A DNA stretch of 64,000 nucleotides, taken from positions 2,188,028 through 2,252,027 of the forward strand of contig NZ_CP045482.1 in the NCBI RefSeq assembly GCF_009729015.1, read 5' to 3'. Positions 1-12,599 of this stretch are shown here, piece by piece. Position numbers and translations under genes: made by a program. The notes beneath the pieces are model-generated. The model had not been told where the DNA came from and made no database searches. It saw nothing but the letters and a program-made list of their open reading frames with translations. Origin of the DNA: Acidianus ambivalens (GTDB lineage: Archaea; Thermoproteota; Thermoprotei_A; Sulfolobales; Sulfolobaceae). The first letter of the stretch is position 1. Every line of letters starts with the position of its first letter.

Positions 1-324
1 ATAAGAATAAAATGTAAATCTATAATGATCAAAAAGTTTTACATTACCATACCACTTTGAATATTCCTTTAGATTATCTTTAAGTTCTTCAACTTCTTCC
101 AAAATCTTCTCAAAGGCATCAATTGTGGATTTATATTTACCATCAAGTCTTCCATAAGGTATGAAGATTGGTTCTCCGAGTTTAGGATAAAGGTAATCAA
201 AACCATAAGCTTTAGCTACATCTGGAATCGATGAATCAATTAGTGTTTTAATTGCAACTTTCATTTCTTCAGGAAGCCTATCAATATGAAATATCTTCTT
301 TTCTTCTTTCTTAAATAAAGACAT
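1..324 (-). CDS. Unknown protein, N-terminal part, cut by window edge
   Basis: An open frame runs from an ATG at 322-324 to the left edge without a stop, giving 108 codons. The product begins MSLFKKEEKKIFHIDRLPEE and is charged and soluble-looking, with a helix rich in Glu, Lys and Leu around residues 68-90. I see no signal peptide, membrane segment or catalytic motif. The frame is uninterrupted and its codon use resembles the neighbours, so it is probably a real gene continuing to the left. Function not recognised. Confidence 0.7.
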   Translation of the reverse strand, partial: MSLFKKEEKKIFHIDRLPEEMKVAIKTLIDSSIPDVAKAYGFDYLYPKLGEPIFIPYGRLDGKYKSTIDAFEKILEEVEELKDNLKEYSKWYGNVKLFDHYRFTFYSY

Positions 325-361
325 CGCTATTTTTGTAGAGTTCTAATTATAAAAAATTAAG

Positions 362-922
362 CTAGATCTTGAACACTGTCCTTATGAAACCTAGGATAAT
401 ATATATGAAGATTACTGTCATTATACCAAACATTACGAGTCCTGTCCAAAATTCCTCCGAAATTGAGAACGGTGAGAAAGGATAAACTTGATTAGAATAA
501 GGAGACCACCCCACTATTAAAATGACTGAAAGTACGCTATCTCCCATCATCCATAGTACAAATAGTATTGCCTTAATTGCGTTGTTTAAACCATGGATTG
601 TAGAGCCCATTACTAATCCGCCTAAATATAATGATAAGTCCTCTACTATTCTTAAGCACAAATATGCTCCACCTAAATTAAAAAAGTAGGGAATATGCCA
701 AAATACTGGAATTATTATACCTGGGATTAAATATATTTTAGATCCTCTAAAGCCAATATAACCTAGAACAAATCCGCCAATGTAAAGTACGTAATGCATA
801 GCCATGTATAATGCCTCATATCTTGGCTCCAAGAGTTCAGTTACAGGATTTATGGCAACTATTAAAAATAGAACGGGAATTATCAAGGACTTTCTTGTAA
901 GCTTATCCCTTAAAATCTGCAT
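362..922 (-). CDS. Multi-pass membrane protein, DUF1404-like
   Basis: 186 aa with ATG start. Five or six hydrophobic segments: about residues 13-28, 40-58, 64-82, 93-108, 115-137 and 158-182. His residues sit in or near membrane segments (HYVLY, FWHIPYFF, TIHGLNN), which is reminiscent of the DUF1404 membrane family found in Sulfolobales; this assignment is from memory of the family's look and is tentative. It lies just downstream of the permease gene on the same strand, with a 33-bp gap, so the two could share a transcript. No enzymatic role can be read from the sequence. Confidence 0.75.
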   Translation of the reverse strand: MQILRDKLTRKSLIIPVLFLIVAINPVTELLEPRYEALYMAMHYVLYIGGFVLGYIGFRGSKIYLIPGIIIPVFWHIPYFFNLGGAYLCLRIVEDLSLYLGGLVMGSTIHGLNNAIKAILFVLWMMGDSVLSVILIVGWSPYSNQVYPFSPFSISEEFWTGLVMFGIMTVIFIYIILGFIRTVFKI

Positions 923-955
923 AAGTATAAAAGAAGATTAAGAAGAAAAAAGATT

Positions 956-2515
<1,560 letters not shown>

Positions 2516-2698
2516 CGAGTTGTCTCTTACGAAAGATAATATAAAAAATTTACTCAGAAAAGTAAAATGAAAGAAGTTTATCACCATATAATTTACTTGA
2601 TCAATTAAATGTAAAAAGTAATAGCCATTATAAAATACATAATGTAATACTAAAAAATGACTAGTAATATTAATATTAAACGAAGGAAAGGAAGGCAT

Positions 2699-2881
2699 AT
2701 GGCTACTAAAGTAAAGTTCAAGTATAAGGGAGAGGAGAAGGAAGTAGATATTTCGAAGATAAAGAAGGTTTGGAGAGTTGGCAAAATGATATCGTTCACC
2801 TACGACGACAACGGTAAAACTGGTAGAGGAGCAGTTAGCGAAAAGGACGCACCAAAAGAACTACTAGAGAAACTGAAATAA
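2699..2881 (+). CDS. Sul7d (Sso7d/Aho7-type) chromatin protein, copy 1
   Basis: 60-aa, Lys-rich protein starting at the ATG at 2699 (MATKVKFKYKGEEKEVDISK). It matches the 7-kDa DNA-binding family of Sulfolobales: SH3-like barrel with the DNA-wedge Trp24-region (KKVWRVGKMISFTYDD) and the C-terminal helix KELLEKLK. These proteins coat and kink double-stranded DNA and stabilise it against heat. A purine-rich GGAAAGGAAGG lies just upstream and may be the ribosome site. A longer in-frame start at 2657 is unlikely because family members begin at this Met. A second copy lies at 32096; the two are nearly identical at DNA level over the coding part, but copy 1 ends LEKLK and copy 2 LEKLEKK. Confidence 0.97.
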   Translation: MATKVKFKYKGEEKEVDISKIKKVWRVGKMISFTYDDNGKTGRGAVSEKDAPKELLEKLK

Positions 2882-2927
2882 ATGATATATAAAAAAGAGT
2901 TTTATTTTAAGTTCATTATTTCTTTTT

Positions 2928-4569
<1,642 letters not shown>

Positions 4570-4574
<5 letters not shown>

Positions 4575-4619
4575 TGACGCCGCTCGTCAGATAGATGAAG
4601 AAGGTCTTGAGTTCTGAAT
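4570..4619 (+). ncRNA. Candidate box C/D guide RNA
   Basis: The short gap between two convergent genes reads as a possible box C/D RNA: box C ATGATGA at 4571-4577, an imperfect D' (CAGA, 4588-4591), C' AGATGA at 4593-4598, and box D CTGA at 4614-4617. Spacers of 10 and 15 nt fit archaeal guide lengths, and total length is about 50 nt. The flanks (AA and TT) could make a short terminal stem. Against it: D' is not canonical and box C overlaps the stop codon of the peptidase gene, so chance is possible. Such RNAs guide 2'-O-methylation of rRNA or tRNA. Confidence 0.35.
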
Positions 4620-6335
4620 TCCTTTTCTTAATTCTTCCAAATTATTCGGGGCAGTAAAAAAGACTGGCACATCATGAGGCAATGCTGCCTTAAAGCTAAC
4701 TAATAACCATTGGCCTACTTCTAAATCTAAAGTTCTGTCCATTAACGTATCGTTAATTCCAAAGGTTTCAGCTATTAGTTGTCTATCATAAGGTCTAGGT
4801 AATGTACTTATAAAATACGTGTGAAGCTGTTGAAGTACATTTGTATTCAAATAAGCCAATCTTTGTGTACTTATTAGGCCGTGGAGATGGTACTTTCTTC
4901 CATGTCTTAATAGTTTTTCTACTGCATTGCTAGAAAATTCACTATTATCCTTTTGTTTTGTATCAAAAGGTATGAATTCTTGAGCCTCATCTAATACGAA
5001 AAGTATTGGATTTGTTGAGTAAGATTTTTTCCTTCTAAGCATAATTTGATTAATAAGTTGTCCTACTATTAATCTAGCCTCTTCTATGTTTGGTAGTTCT
5101 AATATGAAAAGTCTAGGAGAGTTTTCCACATTATCTAAGATTTCTATTGCCATCTTTTCTATGTCATATTCCTCTCCTTCTTGGATTTCAGAGGTTAGAT
5201 AAGCTCTTAAGGCGTTAAGGAAAGCAAATATCGATGCATTTTCCTTTAGTCCGCTTTCTCTAGCCAAAGTCTCTATTTCATCTATTACTGGACTGAGAGT
5301 CGTATCAGCAATATCTTCCTTAGTTAGTTTATTTTGCCTCATTGTCTCATCTATTTTTTTAAGAAATAACCCAAATAGCGGCTTTTGTGCAAATGCTGTG
5401 TATTTATCATTAATTTGTGCTCTTACCATGTCGATAATTTCTCCGTAAGTTAGGTAAGTAGAACCTTCTGGCGGAACGTAAAGTTGCCTCATTTTATTCG
5501 ATTCAAAAAGTTCTTCAGCGGATTTTCTTATTTCATCCTTTAAGTCTATAATCTCCTCTGGGATTACATGAGTCCTTATAAATCTTCTTCCAGCATCAGT
5601 TTTATTTATAGGCAATCTTTCAGTGGAGATTAACCTAGAATTATTTGAAATCAGCTGATCTAATAATAATATTGAATATTCTAAAGAAATATCAAAAATT
5701 ACTACCTTAGTATCTTTATTTTCCTTTAAAATTCTCCTAACCAGTGAAGCAGTTAAGTTCGATTTTCCAGACCCAGTGAATGCGAAAATTCCTATGTGAT
5801 AATTAATTGCTTTTTCCATGTTTATTTTCAGCTTAACGTCTTCACCTATTATATTTCCAATTTCTACGCCGTTTTTATCGCATACGAATTTCTCGTAAAG
5901 CTCTCTAGATAAGATCCTAACTGTAGATCCCGGAATCGGAGGAGAATATCCCTTATAAAATTCAACGCCCCCATCTATTTTTAATAAATAACCTATGGGG
6001 TAAGCATAAACATCTAACCAAGCTTCTTCATCGTTTCTTCCCCAATCTTCTTCAACTTTTCTCATTACTTCATCTCTTATTTCCTTAGGAATACTGCCAT
6101 CTAGATTTATCATGCCATAATGTACTGGTAATAGATCTGCAACCTCTAGCAATAAGTAATCGTTCTGTAAACTCTTTACTGCCAAAATTTTGCCTGCGGT
6201 AATTTTAGTATTAATAGGAAATTCTACTATAAAATTTCTAAAACTAACTGAACCTCTACCATCGGCTGTTTGTCTAGTTATAACTTTCATTTCCCTTAAT
6301 CTTCCTATTTGTTCTTCAAACAAACCTTCTGACAT
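4587..6335 (-). CDS. HerA-family (DUF87) hexameric DNA translocase, paralog paired with NurA
   Basis: About 582 aa from the ATG at 6335 (MSEGLFEEQIGRL); a TTG three codons upstream is possible. Counting from that TTG, an N-terminal HAS-barrel-like region occupies about residues 35-130, Walker A FTGSGKSN is at 189-196, Walker B ILFVLDEAQEF at about 447-457, and an STQR sensor-like motif at 492-495. HerA-family motors drive DNA end resection together with NurA nuclease. Here the nuclease gene lies immediately upstream and overlaps by about 20 nt, implying translational coupling. No mre11 or rad50 is nearby, so this is probably a second pair rather than the repair operon; that is inference. Confidence 0.88.
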   Translation of the reverse strand: MSEGLFEEQIGRLREMKVITRQTADGRGSVSFRNFIVEFPINTKITAGKILAVKSLQNDYLLLEVADLLPVHYGMINLDGSIPKEIRDEVMRKVEEDWGRNDEEAWLDVYAYPIGYLLKIDGGVEFYKGYSPPIPGSTVRILSRELYEKFVCDKNGVEIGNIIGEDVKLKINMEKAINYHIGIFAFTGSGKSNLTASLVRRILKENKDTKVVIFDISLEYSILLLDQLISNNSRLISTERLPINKTDAGRRFIRTHVIPEEIIDLKDEIRKSAEELFESNKMRQLYVPPEGSTYLTYGEIIDMVRAQINDKYTAFAQKPLFGLFLKKIDETMRQNKLTKEDIADTTLSPVIDEIETLARESGLKENASIFAFLNALRAYLTSEIQEGEEYDIEKMAIEILDNVENSPRLFILELPNIEEARLIVGQLINQIMLRRKKSYSTNPILFVLDEAQEFIPFDTKQKDNSEFSSNAVEKLLRHGRKYHLHGLISTQRLAYLNTNVLQQLHTYFISTLPRPYDRQLIAETFGINDTLMDRTLDLEVGQWLLVSFKAALPHDVPVFFTAPNNLEELRKGIQNSRPSSSI

Positions 6336-7002
6336 GTTCAACAATCCTTCTAAAATCCCTATATCTGGATAATTCCTTGTTACTTGTAAAATCTAAAACC
6401 TTTGCATACTTATCTCGGTAATATTTTACAAGTTTATCAGCCAAAAATAGCGGATAATTATACCCCAATGCTTCTGGAATTGGCTCTTGTGATAGATTAT
6501 AAATTAAGCATTGAAGCAGTTCTAGATTATCTAAATTCGTTTCATATCTAAAAACCCAACTTGTAATTTTATAATATCCAGTGTAGAAGTCCTCCTCTTT
6601 ATTTATTGTAATCCAAGGAGGATCTTCGGTTATGCTAACTTCTTCTCTATTAAAATCCTTAACTATGCCTATAGAATTCTTAGGGATCTTCATGCCTATT
6701 TTCTTATCCATAGAGAATTTTCTATCCATAAAAATTATGTCTGCGTTAATTTCATTAGCTAGTTTATATTCTAGTTCTCTCATAATTTCTTCTCCTTTTG
6801 AATTACATATTCTAGTTTCTATTATACTGCTCAAGTAATTCAGTCTCCCTTGATTTAGAGTAAAATTAACTGCTCCAGCAATTACAAAAGAGATTGTTCC
6901 TTCGTCGCTATTTATCTCATGTAAACTTCCATCTATTGCTGAGATCTTTAAGTTGAAAGCACATTTATTTGAGCTAGTCAATCTAATAATCGTGCTTGAC
7001 AC
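6316..7002 (-). CDS. nurA: NurA-like 5'-3' nuclease
   Basis: 228 aa from a GTG at 7000-7002; there is no earlier ATG and later ones would remove the active site. The NurA signatures are present: an Asp in AIDGS near residue 24, a second acidic motif FMDRKFS near 93-99, and a C-terminal GYNYPLFLADKLVKYYRDK block that matches the family's conserved GYPxPLxxADK region. It is shorter than typical NurA (about 330 aa). Forms an operon with the HerA-like ATPase downstream. Its start codon overlaps the start of the divergent thiR-like gene by about 11 bp, so the two genes must share or interleave promoters. Confidence 0.82.
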   Translation of the reverse strand: MSSTIIRLTSSNKCAFNLKISAIDGSLHEINSDEGTISFVIAGAVNFTLNQGRLNYLSSIIETRICNSKGEEIMRELEYKLANEINADIIFMDRKFSMDKKIGMKIPKNSIGIVKDFNREEVSITEDPPWITINKEEDFYTGYYKITSWVFRYETNLDNLELLQCLIYNLSQEPIPEALGYNYPLFLADKLVKYYRDKYAKVLDFTSNKELSRYRDFRRIVEHVRRFV

Positions 7003-7906
7003 TCCCCTTTCATTAATAACTGATGTTTTATTACCAAATATTAGAGCTTTAGAAGCTAAAAGATTAAGAAACCTCGGAATGAGCCAAAGTAGGATAGCTT
7101 CAACTTTAGGTGTTACACAACCTGCAGTAAAGCAATATCTTGATATCCAAGATAGGTTTTATCTCGAAAAACTTCACGATCTTGGTCTTACTGATGATGA
7201 GATTAATAATATTCTAGATATGCTTACCGACGTTTTGCTTTCTGGAGATATAAAGAATGCCATGGATTTCTTTACCTCAGTGGGTCTCTCATATTTGAGT
7301 AAATTAAGATTTTGCACTTTTCATAGGAAATTAAATCCAAAAATCCCCCAAGATTGTAGCATATGTGAAAATTTGTATAGAGAAGACGAAGAAGAGGAAA
7401 TGAACGTCGCATTATCAATGATTCAAAACGAGATAATATCTCCGTTAATTCCTGAAGTGCTTAGTAATATAGCATATGCTAGGAAAAATCCTAAAAGTTT
7501 AGAGGATATCATAGCGGTGGCTGGTAGAATAACTAAGATTAGAAATATTCCAACTCCAGCCTCTAAGCCTATGTGGGGAGCAAGTAAGCATTTAGGAAAT
7601 ATTTTACTTTACGTTTCACGAAAATATCCTGAAATTAGATCGGTTATGAACATAAAATATGATGAAAAAGTAAAAAAATGTATGGATGAGCTAAAGATGA
7701 AATATGCAATAGTAGGTCCGCACGATTATGCTACAGACGAGATAATAGAGACTGCAGTTTCAATGGTTTTTAGGCCTTGTTTGGACGCGGTGGTTCATTT
7801 AGGAGGCAAAGGAGTAGAACCTAACACTTATATATTTGGTAGAAACCCTGTAGATGTTGTTAAAAAAGTACTTAATATAGCTACGAAATACTCTAGCATT
7901 TCATGA
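6992..7906 (+). CDS. thiR: ThiR-like regulator: HTH plus ThiN domain
   Basis: 304 aa if started at the GTG at 6992 (MLDTPLSLITDVLLPNIRAL); a TTG at 6953 is the alternative. Residues about 10-55 are a helix-turn-helix of the archaeal type (RNLGMSQSRIASTLGVTQPAVKQYL). A Cys-containing middle part (CTFHRKLNP...CSICENLY) follows, then about residues 160-300 resemble ThiN, the archaeal thiamine-phosphate synthase domain (SKPMWGASKHLGNILL, VGPHDYATDE, GRNPVDVVKKVLNI). HTH-ThiN proteins are known in archaea as thiamine-pathway repressors that sense a thiamine phosphate. No thiamine genes lie next to it here. Its stop overlaps the convergent MMPL gene by 6 bp. Confidence 0.85.
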   Translation: MLDTPLSLITDVLLPNIRALEAKRLRNLGMSQSRIASTLGVTQPAVKQYLDIQDRFYLEKLHDLGLTDDEINNILDMLTDVLLSGDIKNAMDFFTSVGLSYLSKLRFCTFHRKLNPKIPQDCSICENLYREDEEEEMNVALSMIQNEIISPLIPEVLSNIAYARKNPKSLEDIIAVAGRITKIRNIPTPASKPMWGASKHLGNILLYVSRKYPEIRSVMNIKYDEKVKKCMDELKMKYAIVGPHDYATDEIIETAVSMVFRPCLDAVVHLGGKGVEPNTYIFGRNPVDVVKKVLNIATKYSSIS

Positions 7907-10336
7907 AGCAAATGGCCACCAATTATATTTCTTCAATATTGACATTATTGCTGGAACAAATATTGGTCTTACTATAAAAGTATCGAAAACGACAGAGAAG
8001 CCTACAGAGAAGCCTATTTCTTCAAGGAAGCGCATATCCGCGGAAATTAAGGAAAAGAAAGCTCCAGCTAATATTAAGCCTGCAGCAGTTACTACTAATC
8101 CAGTATATGTTATTCCTTTAATTATTCTTTCATCCTCGTCTTTTCCTTTCTCTTCTTTTATCCTTAATATTATGAACATATCGTAATCAATACCTAAGCT
8201 AAATAAAAGTGCAAATACTATAAGTGGAGAAAGCCAGTAGACTTCCTTGAATACTTCAAAGATTATTGCAACTCCCACTAGAGAACTTACTAATAAGGTT
8301 AAGGATAATCTAATCGGAACAACTATTGACCTTAGTACTAAAGCAATATATGCTGTTATCAAAATTATTGTGAGAGGTAACGTAAAACTGTAGTATGTAC
8401 TGACAGTATTATTTACTATATCTATCCTGTTCGCATTACTCCCTCCAACCATATAGCCTTGATTGATCAATTTTTGAGTAAAACAGATTGCTCCTTTACT
8501 AAATACTGGGTAAGGAATATAAGCCTCAATAAGAGAATAGTTATGTGAAGAATAAATATTTACTAAATAAGTTAAATTTCTAGTAATGAATTTTCCAAAT
8601 GAAGCTGGGCCATATGCTAAACCTCTGCAGTCAATAATTTCTTTACTTAGATTGTAAATTTTATCATAAGTCAAATTAGGATCGCCTTTTATTATTATGT
8701 AATCTACACTATAATTGAAATAATTGGAAAGTATGTTCTCTCCAATTACGGTTTCCGAATTTGATGGTACTATCTCGGTAAAATTAACGGTAGTAGTATG
8801 GGTAAAAAATACTGCAAAAGAGGCTAGGGCTAAGATTACCATTATTCCCATTACGTAAAATTTATGCTTAATTGAAAATGTTGAAACGTCTCTTAAGTAT
8901 TTTTGTCTTACATCTATAGGATTAGGAACTTCTTTCCTTGGAAAACTAAGAAGTCTTAAGCTAACAATTTTAAGTGCAGTATAATTAAATAGGATTGCAG
9001 GAATTAAAGCCGAAAGAGAGGCTATTATTAAAGCCTCTCCTATATTCTTAAGTAAGGGAGAAGGAGACAGTAGAAATGAAGAAAACCCTATTGTTATGCT
9101 AAGTCCGCTAAATATTGCTCCTTTGCCTGCTGTTCTAAACGCAGTCCTTAAGGCATTATTTGAATTCTTCCTAACTTCCTCAAAATATCTATACATAAAG
9201 AGGATTGAATAATCTATAGTTATTCCAAAGACGATAGGAGGAATTACCAGGCCAGATATATAATAAATTTTGTATCCAGCAAAAGTTGCTAAGTAAAGGA
9301 AACTATAAGCAATCTCTATTCCTAAAACTGCACTAAAGATTAGGAAAATTATAGGAAATAACGCTCTAAGTAATATTACAAGTAAAGAGCCCACTAGAAT
9401 AATGGTTACTAAATCAATTATCTTAAGATCCTGCTGAGTATAGTATGCAGATTGTGCATAAATTGCAAAATGTCCAGTTACTATTGCTGGAGTATTCTGC
9501 ATAAACTCCTCAACATTAGTTAGGCTTTCGTTATCAGGAACTTGAACTATAAATATCCACGTATTTCCCCTATGAAAATTACATAATCTTATAGGAGGTG
9601 GAGGGATTTTGCTTTCTACTTCATGCAAAACGTATACAGACGTATTCTGTAATGCACATAAAGGAAAATATTTTCCAGTAAGCTTATAGATTAAGTAGGA
9701 ATAGTTTGAGAAAGTGCATAATGTCTCTTTAATTAGAGACTCGTTTGTATAGTTATTTATGGAAAAAAGTAAAATAAACGGATCATTAAAAGTTTTTACA
9801 CCAGCAAGTATTGGGTTATGAGTTTCTTCTAAGTATTCTTCGTATATAGTAACATAGCTTGAAGGAGTCACATTATGCCCTTCCTTAAAAGTTACATTTA
9901 GCTGATAATAGAACCAAGATAAATTACTCAGTAATTCTTCTCTTTCTACTGTTAAATTATGATAAAGCTCTATAGCATAAGATAAATTGTTCTCATATTC
10001 TTTTATTATTGGATTTACAAACGACATATAAGATGAATTAACTTGTGAAATGTATTCATAAGGCGTTATTAGCTTTGCGTCATAAAGGTAATGTAATGAA
10101 GCATTAATTTTTTCTAGTGATTCATTATAACTTCCGTTAATTATTACAAAAAGTTCCGACTCTTTAGTGTAATTAAAATATTCTTTTAGAATATTTTCCA
10201 CTTTAACGCTTTGATACTGAGTAGTTAAAAACGGAGAATCACTATAAACAAAATGAGATTGAATATTAATTGCAATAGGAGCCAGAAGTAATGCAATAAG
10301 AATCCAAACGGCTATTATAAAAACTGAAGGTTTCAT
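7901..10336 (-). CDS. MMPL/RND-superfamily exporter
   Basis: 811 aa with ATG start. The layout is the RND/MMPL duplication: one N-terminal membrane helix (residues 5-25), a large Asn-X-Thr/Ser-rich outer domain (about 30-300), a five-helix membrane block (about 305-460), a linker and helix near 495, a second outer domain (520-640), and a second five-helix block to the C-terminus. Motifs GITIDYSILFMYRYFEE and LGIDYDMFIILRIKEEK at equivalent positions carry the acidic residues that carry proton flow in this family. Likely a proton-driven exporter of lipid-like or hydrophobic molecules; substrate unknown. Confidence 0.9.
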   Translation of the reverse strand: MKPSVFIIAVWILIALLLAPIAINIQSHFVYSDSPFLTTQYQSVKVENILKEYFNYTKESELFVIINGSYNESLEKINASLHYLYDAKLITPYEYISQVNSSYMSFVNPIIKEYENNLSYAIELYHNLTVEREELLSNLSWFYYQLNVTFKEGHNVTPSSYVTIYEEYLEETHNPILAGVKTFNDPFILLFSINNYTNESLIKETLCTFSNYSYLIYKLTGKYFPLCALQNTSVYVLHEVESKIPPPPIRLCNFHRGNTWIFIVQVPDNESLTNVEEFMQNTPAIVTGHFAIYAQSAYYTQQDLKIIDLVTIILVGSLLVILLRALFPIIFLIFSAVLGIEIAYSFLYLATFAGYKIYYISGLVIPPIVFGITIDYSILFMYRYFEEVRKNSNNALRTAFRTAGKGAIFSGLSITIGFSSFLLSPSPLLKNIGEALIIASLSALIPAILFNYTALKIVSLRLLSFPRKEVPNPIDVRQKYLRDVSTFSIKHKFYVMGIMVILALASFAVFFTHTTTVNFTEIVPSNSETVIGENILSNYFNYSVDYIIIKGDPNLTYDKIYNLSKEIIDCRGLAYGPASFGKFITRNLTYLVNIYSSHNYSLIEAYIPYPVFSKGAICFTQKLINQGYMVGGSNANRIDIVNNTVSTYYSFTLPLTIILITAYIALVLRSIVVPIRLSLTLLVSSLVGVAIIFEVFKEVYWLSPLIVFALLFSLGIDYDMFIILRIKEEKGKDEDERIIKGITYTGLVVTAAGLILAGAFFSLISADMRFLEEIGFSVGFSVVFDTFIVRPIFVPAIMSILKKYNWWPFAS

Positions 10337-10428
10337 AATTATAAGAAAACTTACATAGGATAAAATCGTTTGGGAAATACCAGTTTTATGAATGGAACCT
10401 ATTTATCTTAATAAAAGGAGAATAATTT

Positions 10429-10587
10429 ATGCACTCTCTTGATGAAGCATTAAACCTTTTGGAAGAAGTGGAAAAAATTCTAAAAGAATATAATCCAAGT
10501 AAAGATGACAAAGAACTTCTAGGAAAACTCCTTTCTAAAAATATGAGAATAGAAGCCGAGGCATATGCAAAGTATATAAGGATTTGA
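10429..10587 (+). CDS. Small acidic helical protein, 52 aa
   Basis: ATG at 10429, stop at 10585-10587, with AAAGGAG eight nt upstream as a good ribosome site. The product (MHSLDEALNLLEEVEKILKE and on) is strongly helical, with a heptad-like Leu/Ile spacing over residues 4-20 and a charged linker, and ends YAKYIRI. No known domain recognised. It is followed after 16 bp by the 204-aa unknown gene, suggesting one transcription unit. Confidence 0.65.
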   Translation: MHSLDEALNLLEEVEKILKEYNPSKDDKELLGKLLSKNMRIEAEAYAKYIRI

Positions 10588-10603
10588 TATAAATTAATTT
10601 TTT

Positions 10604-11218
10604 GTGCTATTCGAAATTAGTATAGATAAACTATCGCAAGAAGAAAAAGGAGTAAGATTCATAAGTAATTCTGGCCACTTAGTTTCTTTTTCAAGCTCTT
10701 TATTTAATGAACTTAATAGATTAGGAATAGACAAGAGAACATTTGCTGAAATTGTTATTGATTTCCTAAATGAAGGTACAAAATACTATTCTACGTATAT
10801 AAAACCAATATCCAACGTTGAGGAATGCAAATATTATTCTAGGATATTTGAATTTTGGATAACATCTTCTTTAACTTCAAAACAAATGTTTGCTGTTATT
10901 ACAAATTATGATGAAATAAGCGAAGTGCTAATAATTGATCCTCAAGTTTTTAATTATGCTGCAGAGAAACTATTGACCTATGCATCAACAAAAGATTGTA
11001 TGAAATTTTCCATGCCATTTATCTATAAATTTGTAGTCTTTGAGACATTTAATATATTTAAAAAGAAGTTTAATGCAAATTCGGAAAAAATTATAGGTAA
11101 AAACAATGAAAAATTCCTAATAGCTAAGAATGTAGAAGATAACGCATTAATATGGAAGATCGAGGCTCCTCAATTTTCTTACGTAAGTAACTATGAGGAG
11201 AATAAAGCACATATTTGA
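10604..11218 (+). CDS. Unknown soluble protein, 204 aa
   Basis: Starts at a GTG at 10604. Product MLFEISIDKLSQEEKGVRF... has no membrane segment or signal. It contains mixed alpha/beta predicted stretches and an F-rich C-terminal half (FVVFETFNIFKKKF). No catalytic motif or Cys cluster is evident. It lies between a 52-aa helical protein and the M50 protease on the same strand, with a 42-bp gap to the latter. I do not recognise the family and assign no function. Confidence 0.7.
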   Translation: MLFEISIDKLSQEEKGVRFISNSGHLVSFSSSLFNELNRLGIDKRTFAEIVIDFLNEGTKYYSTYIKPISNVEECKYYSRIFEFWITSSLTSKQMFAVITNYDEISEVLIIDPQVFNYAAEKLLTYASTKDCMKFSMPFIYKFVVFETFNIFKKKFNANSEKIIGKNNEKFLIAKNVEDNALIWKIEAPQFSYVSNYEENKAHI

Positions 11219-11260
11219 GTCAGAAATTTATATTATAAATCGTAATGAATCTAGATAAAC

Positions 11261-11886
<626 letters not shown>

Positions 11887-11890
<4 letters not shown>

Positions 11891-12444
11891 GAGAGACTTT
11901 AATATTAGCTTTTTTAGTAGTTCTAGGTTACGTAATAGGATTATTAACTAGCATATACTTCCCTTCCATTTTTATCTATTTAATCCAAGTAAATTATTTA
12001 GTCTTTAAAGGCGATTATATTTCGCTTTTAACTTCGATATTTGTTACAAATAGCCTACTTGATGCAGGATTTAATACTATAGCTCTTCTAGTAATCTATT
12101 CCTTATTTGGTTCTAAGGCTGGCAAAATGGAGTATATAGTATTCTTTTTCTCTGGACTTTTAGGAAATATCTTTAGTCTCTTCCTATTTCCTCCAAATAC
12201 TGCTTCTGCAGGAGCCTCTGGAGGAATATTTGGAATACTCTCCTTTTATATAATTTATGATATGCTAAAAGATAGAAAATTCGATTTATATGAGTTTCTT
12301 ATATTAGTAATAGTTTTTGTTCTAAGTGATATATTACCTAATGTGGATTACTTTGCACATATAGGAGGAATCTTAGGAGGAGTAATATTAGCTTTTATTG
12401 CCAGTTGGCTTAAAAGAGATGGAGAAGGAAGATACACATTATGA
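11887..12444 (+). CDS. Rhomboid-family intramembrane serine protease
   Basis: 185 aa from the ATG at 11887, which overlaps the stop of the M50 gene as ATGA; a longer frame from 11818 would lie inside that gene and is rejected. Catalytic Ser111 lies in GASGGIFG and His158 in FAHIGGILGG, the rhomboid dyad. Six membrane helices can be drawn, the minimal rhomboid core. Rhomboids cut transmembrane substrates within the bilayer. Followed by another ATGA overlap with a 52-aa membrane protein. Confidence 0.93.
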
Positions 12445-12599
12445 ATTTAATAGAAGAAATTTTAATGATAATTGGAACTATTATGCTGCCTTATGGGTTA
12501 TACGATATAGCTAAAGGTGAGGGAGACAAGCAAGTGAAAATTCTCCTTATAGCAATTTCGCTAACATTATTTATTGTAGAATTCCTATTAGTAAGGTAA
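12441..12599 (+). CDS. Small two-helix membrane protein, 52 aa
   Basis: ATG at 12441 overlaps the rhomboid stop (ATGA) and its own TAA overlaps the next ATG (TAATG), so it is embedded in a coupled operon, strong support for being real. The product MNLIEEILMIIGTIMLPYGL has two hydrophobic helices (about residues 4-22 and 32-51) joined by a charged turn DIAKGEGDKQVK. Function unknown; as a partner encoded between a rhomboid protease and a Fap7-like NTPase it could be an accessory subunit or a substrate of the proteases, which is speculation. Confidence 0.7.
   Translation: MNLIEEILMIIGTIMLPYGLYDIAKGEGDKQVKILLIAISLTLFIVEFLLVR

Noticed and set aside
2516..2698. 61-residue N-terminal extension of the permease.
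   Set aside because: The extension is Phe/Tyr-rich random-looking sequence and would reach the Sul7d gene; the permease family starts near the internal Met.
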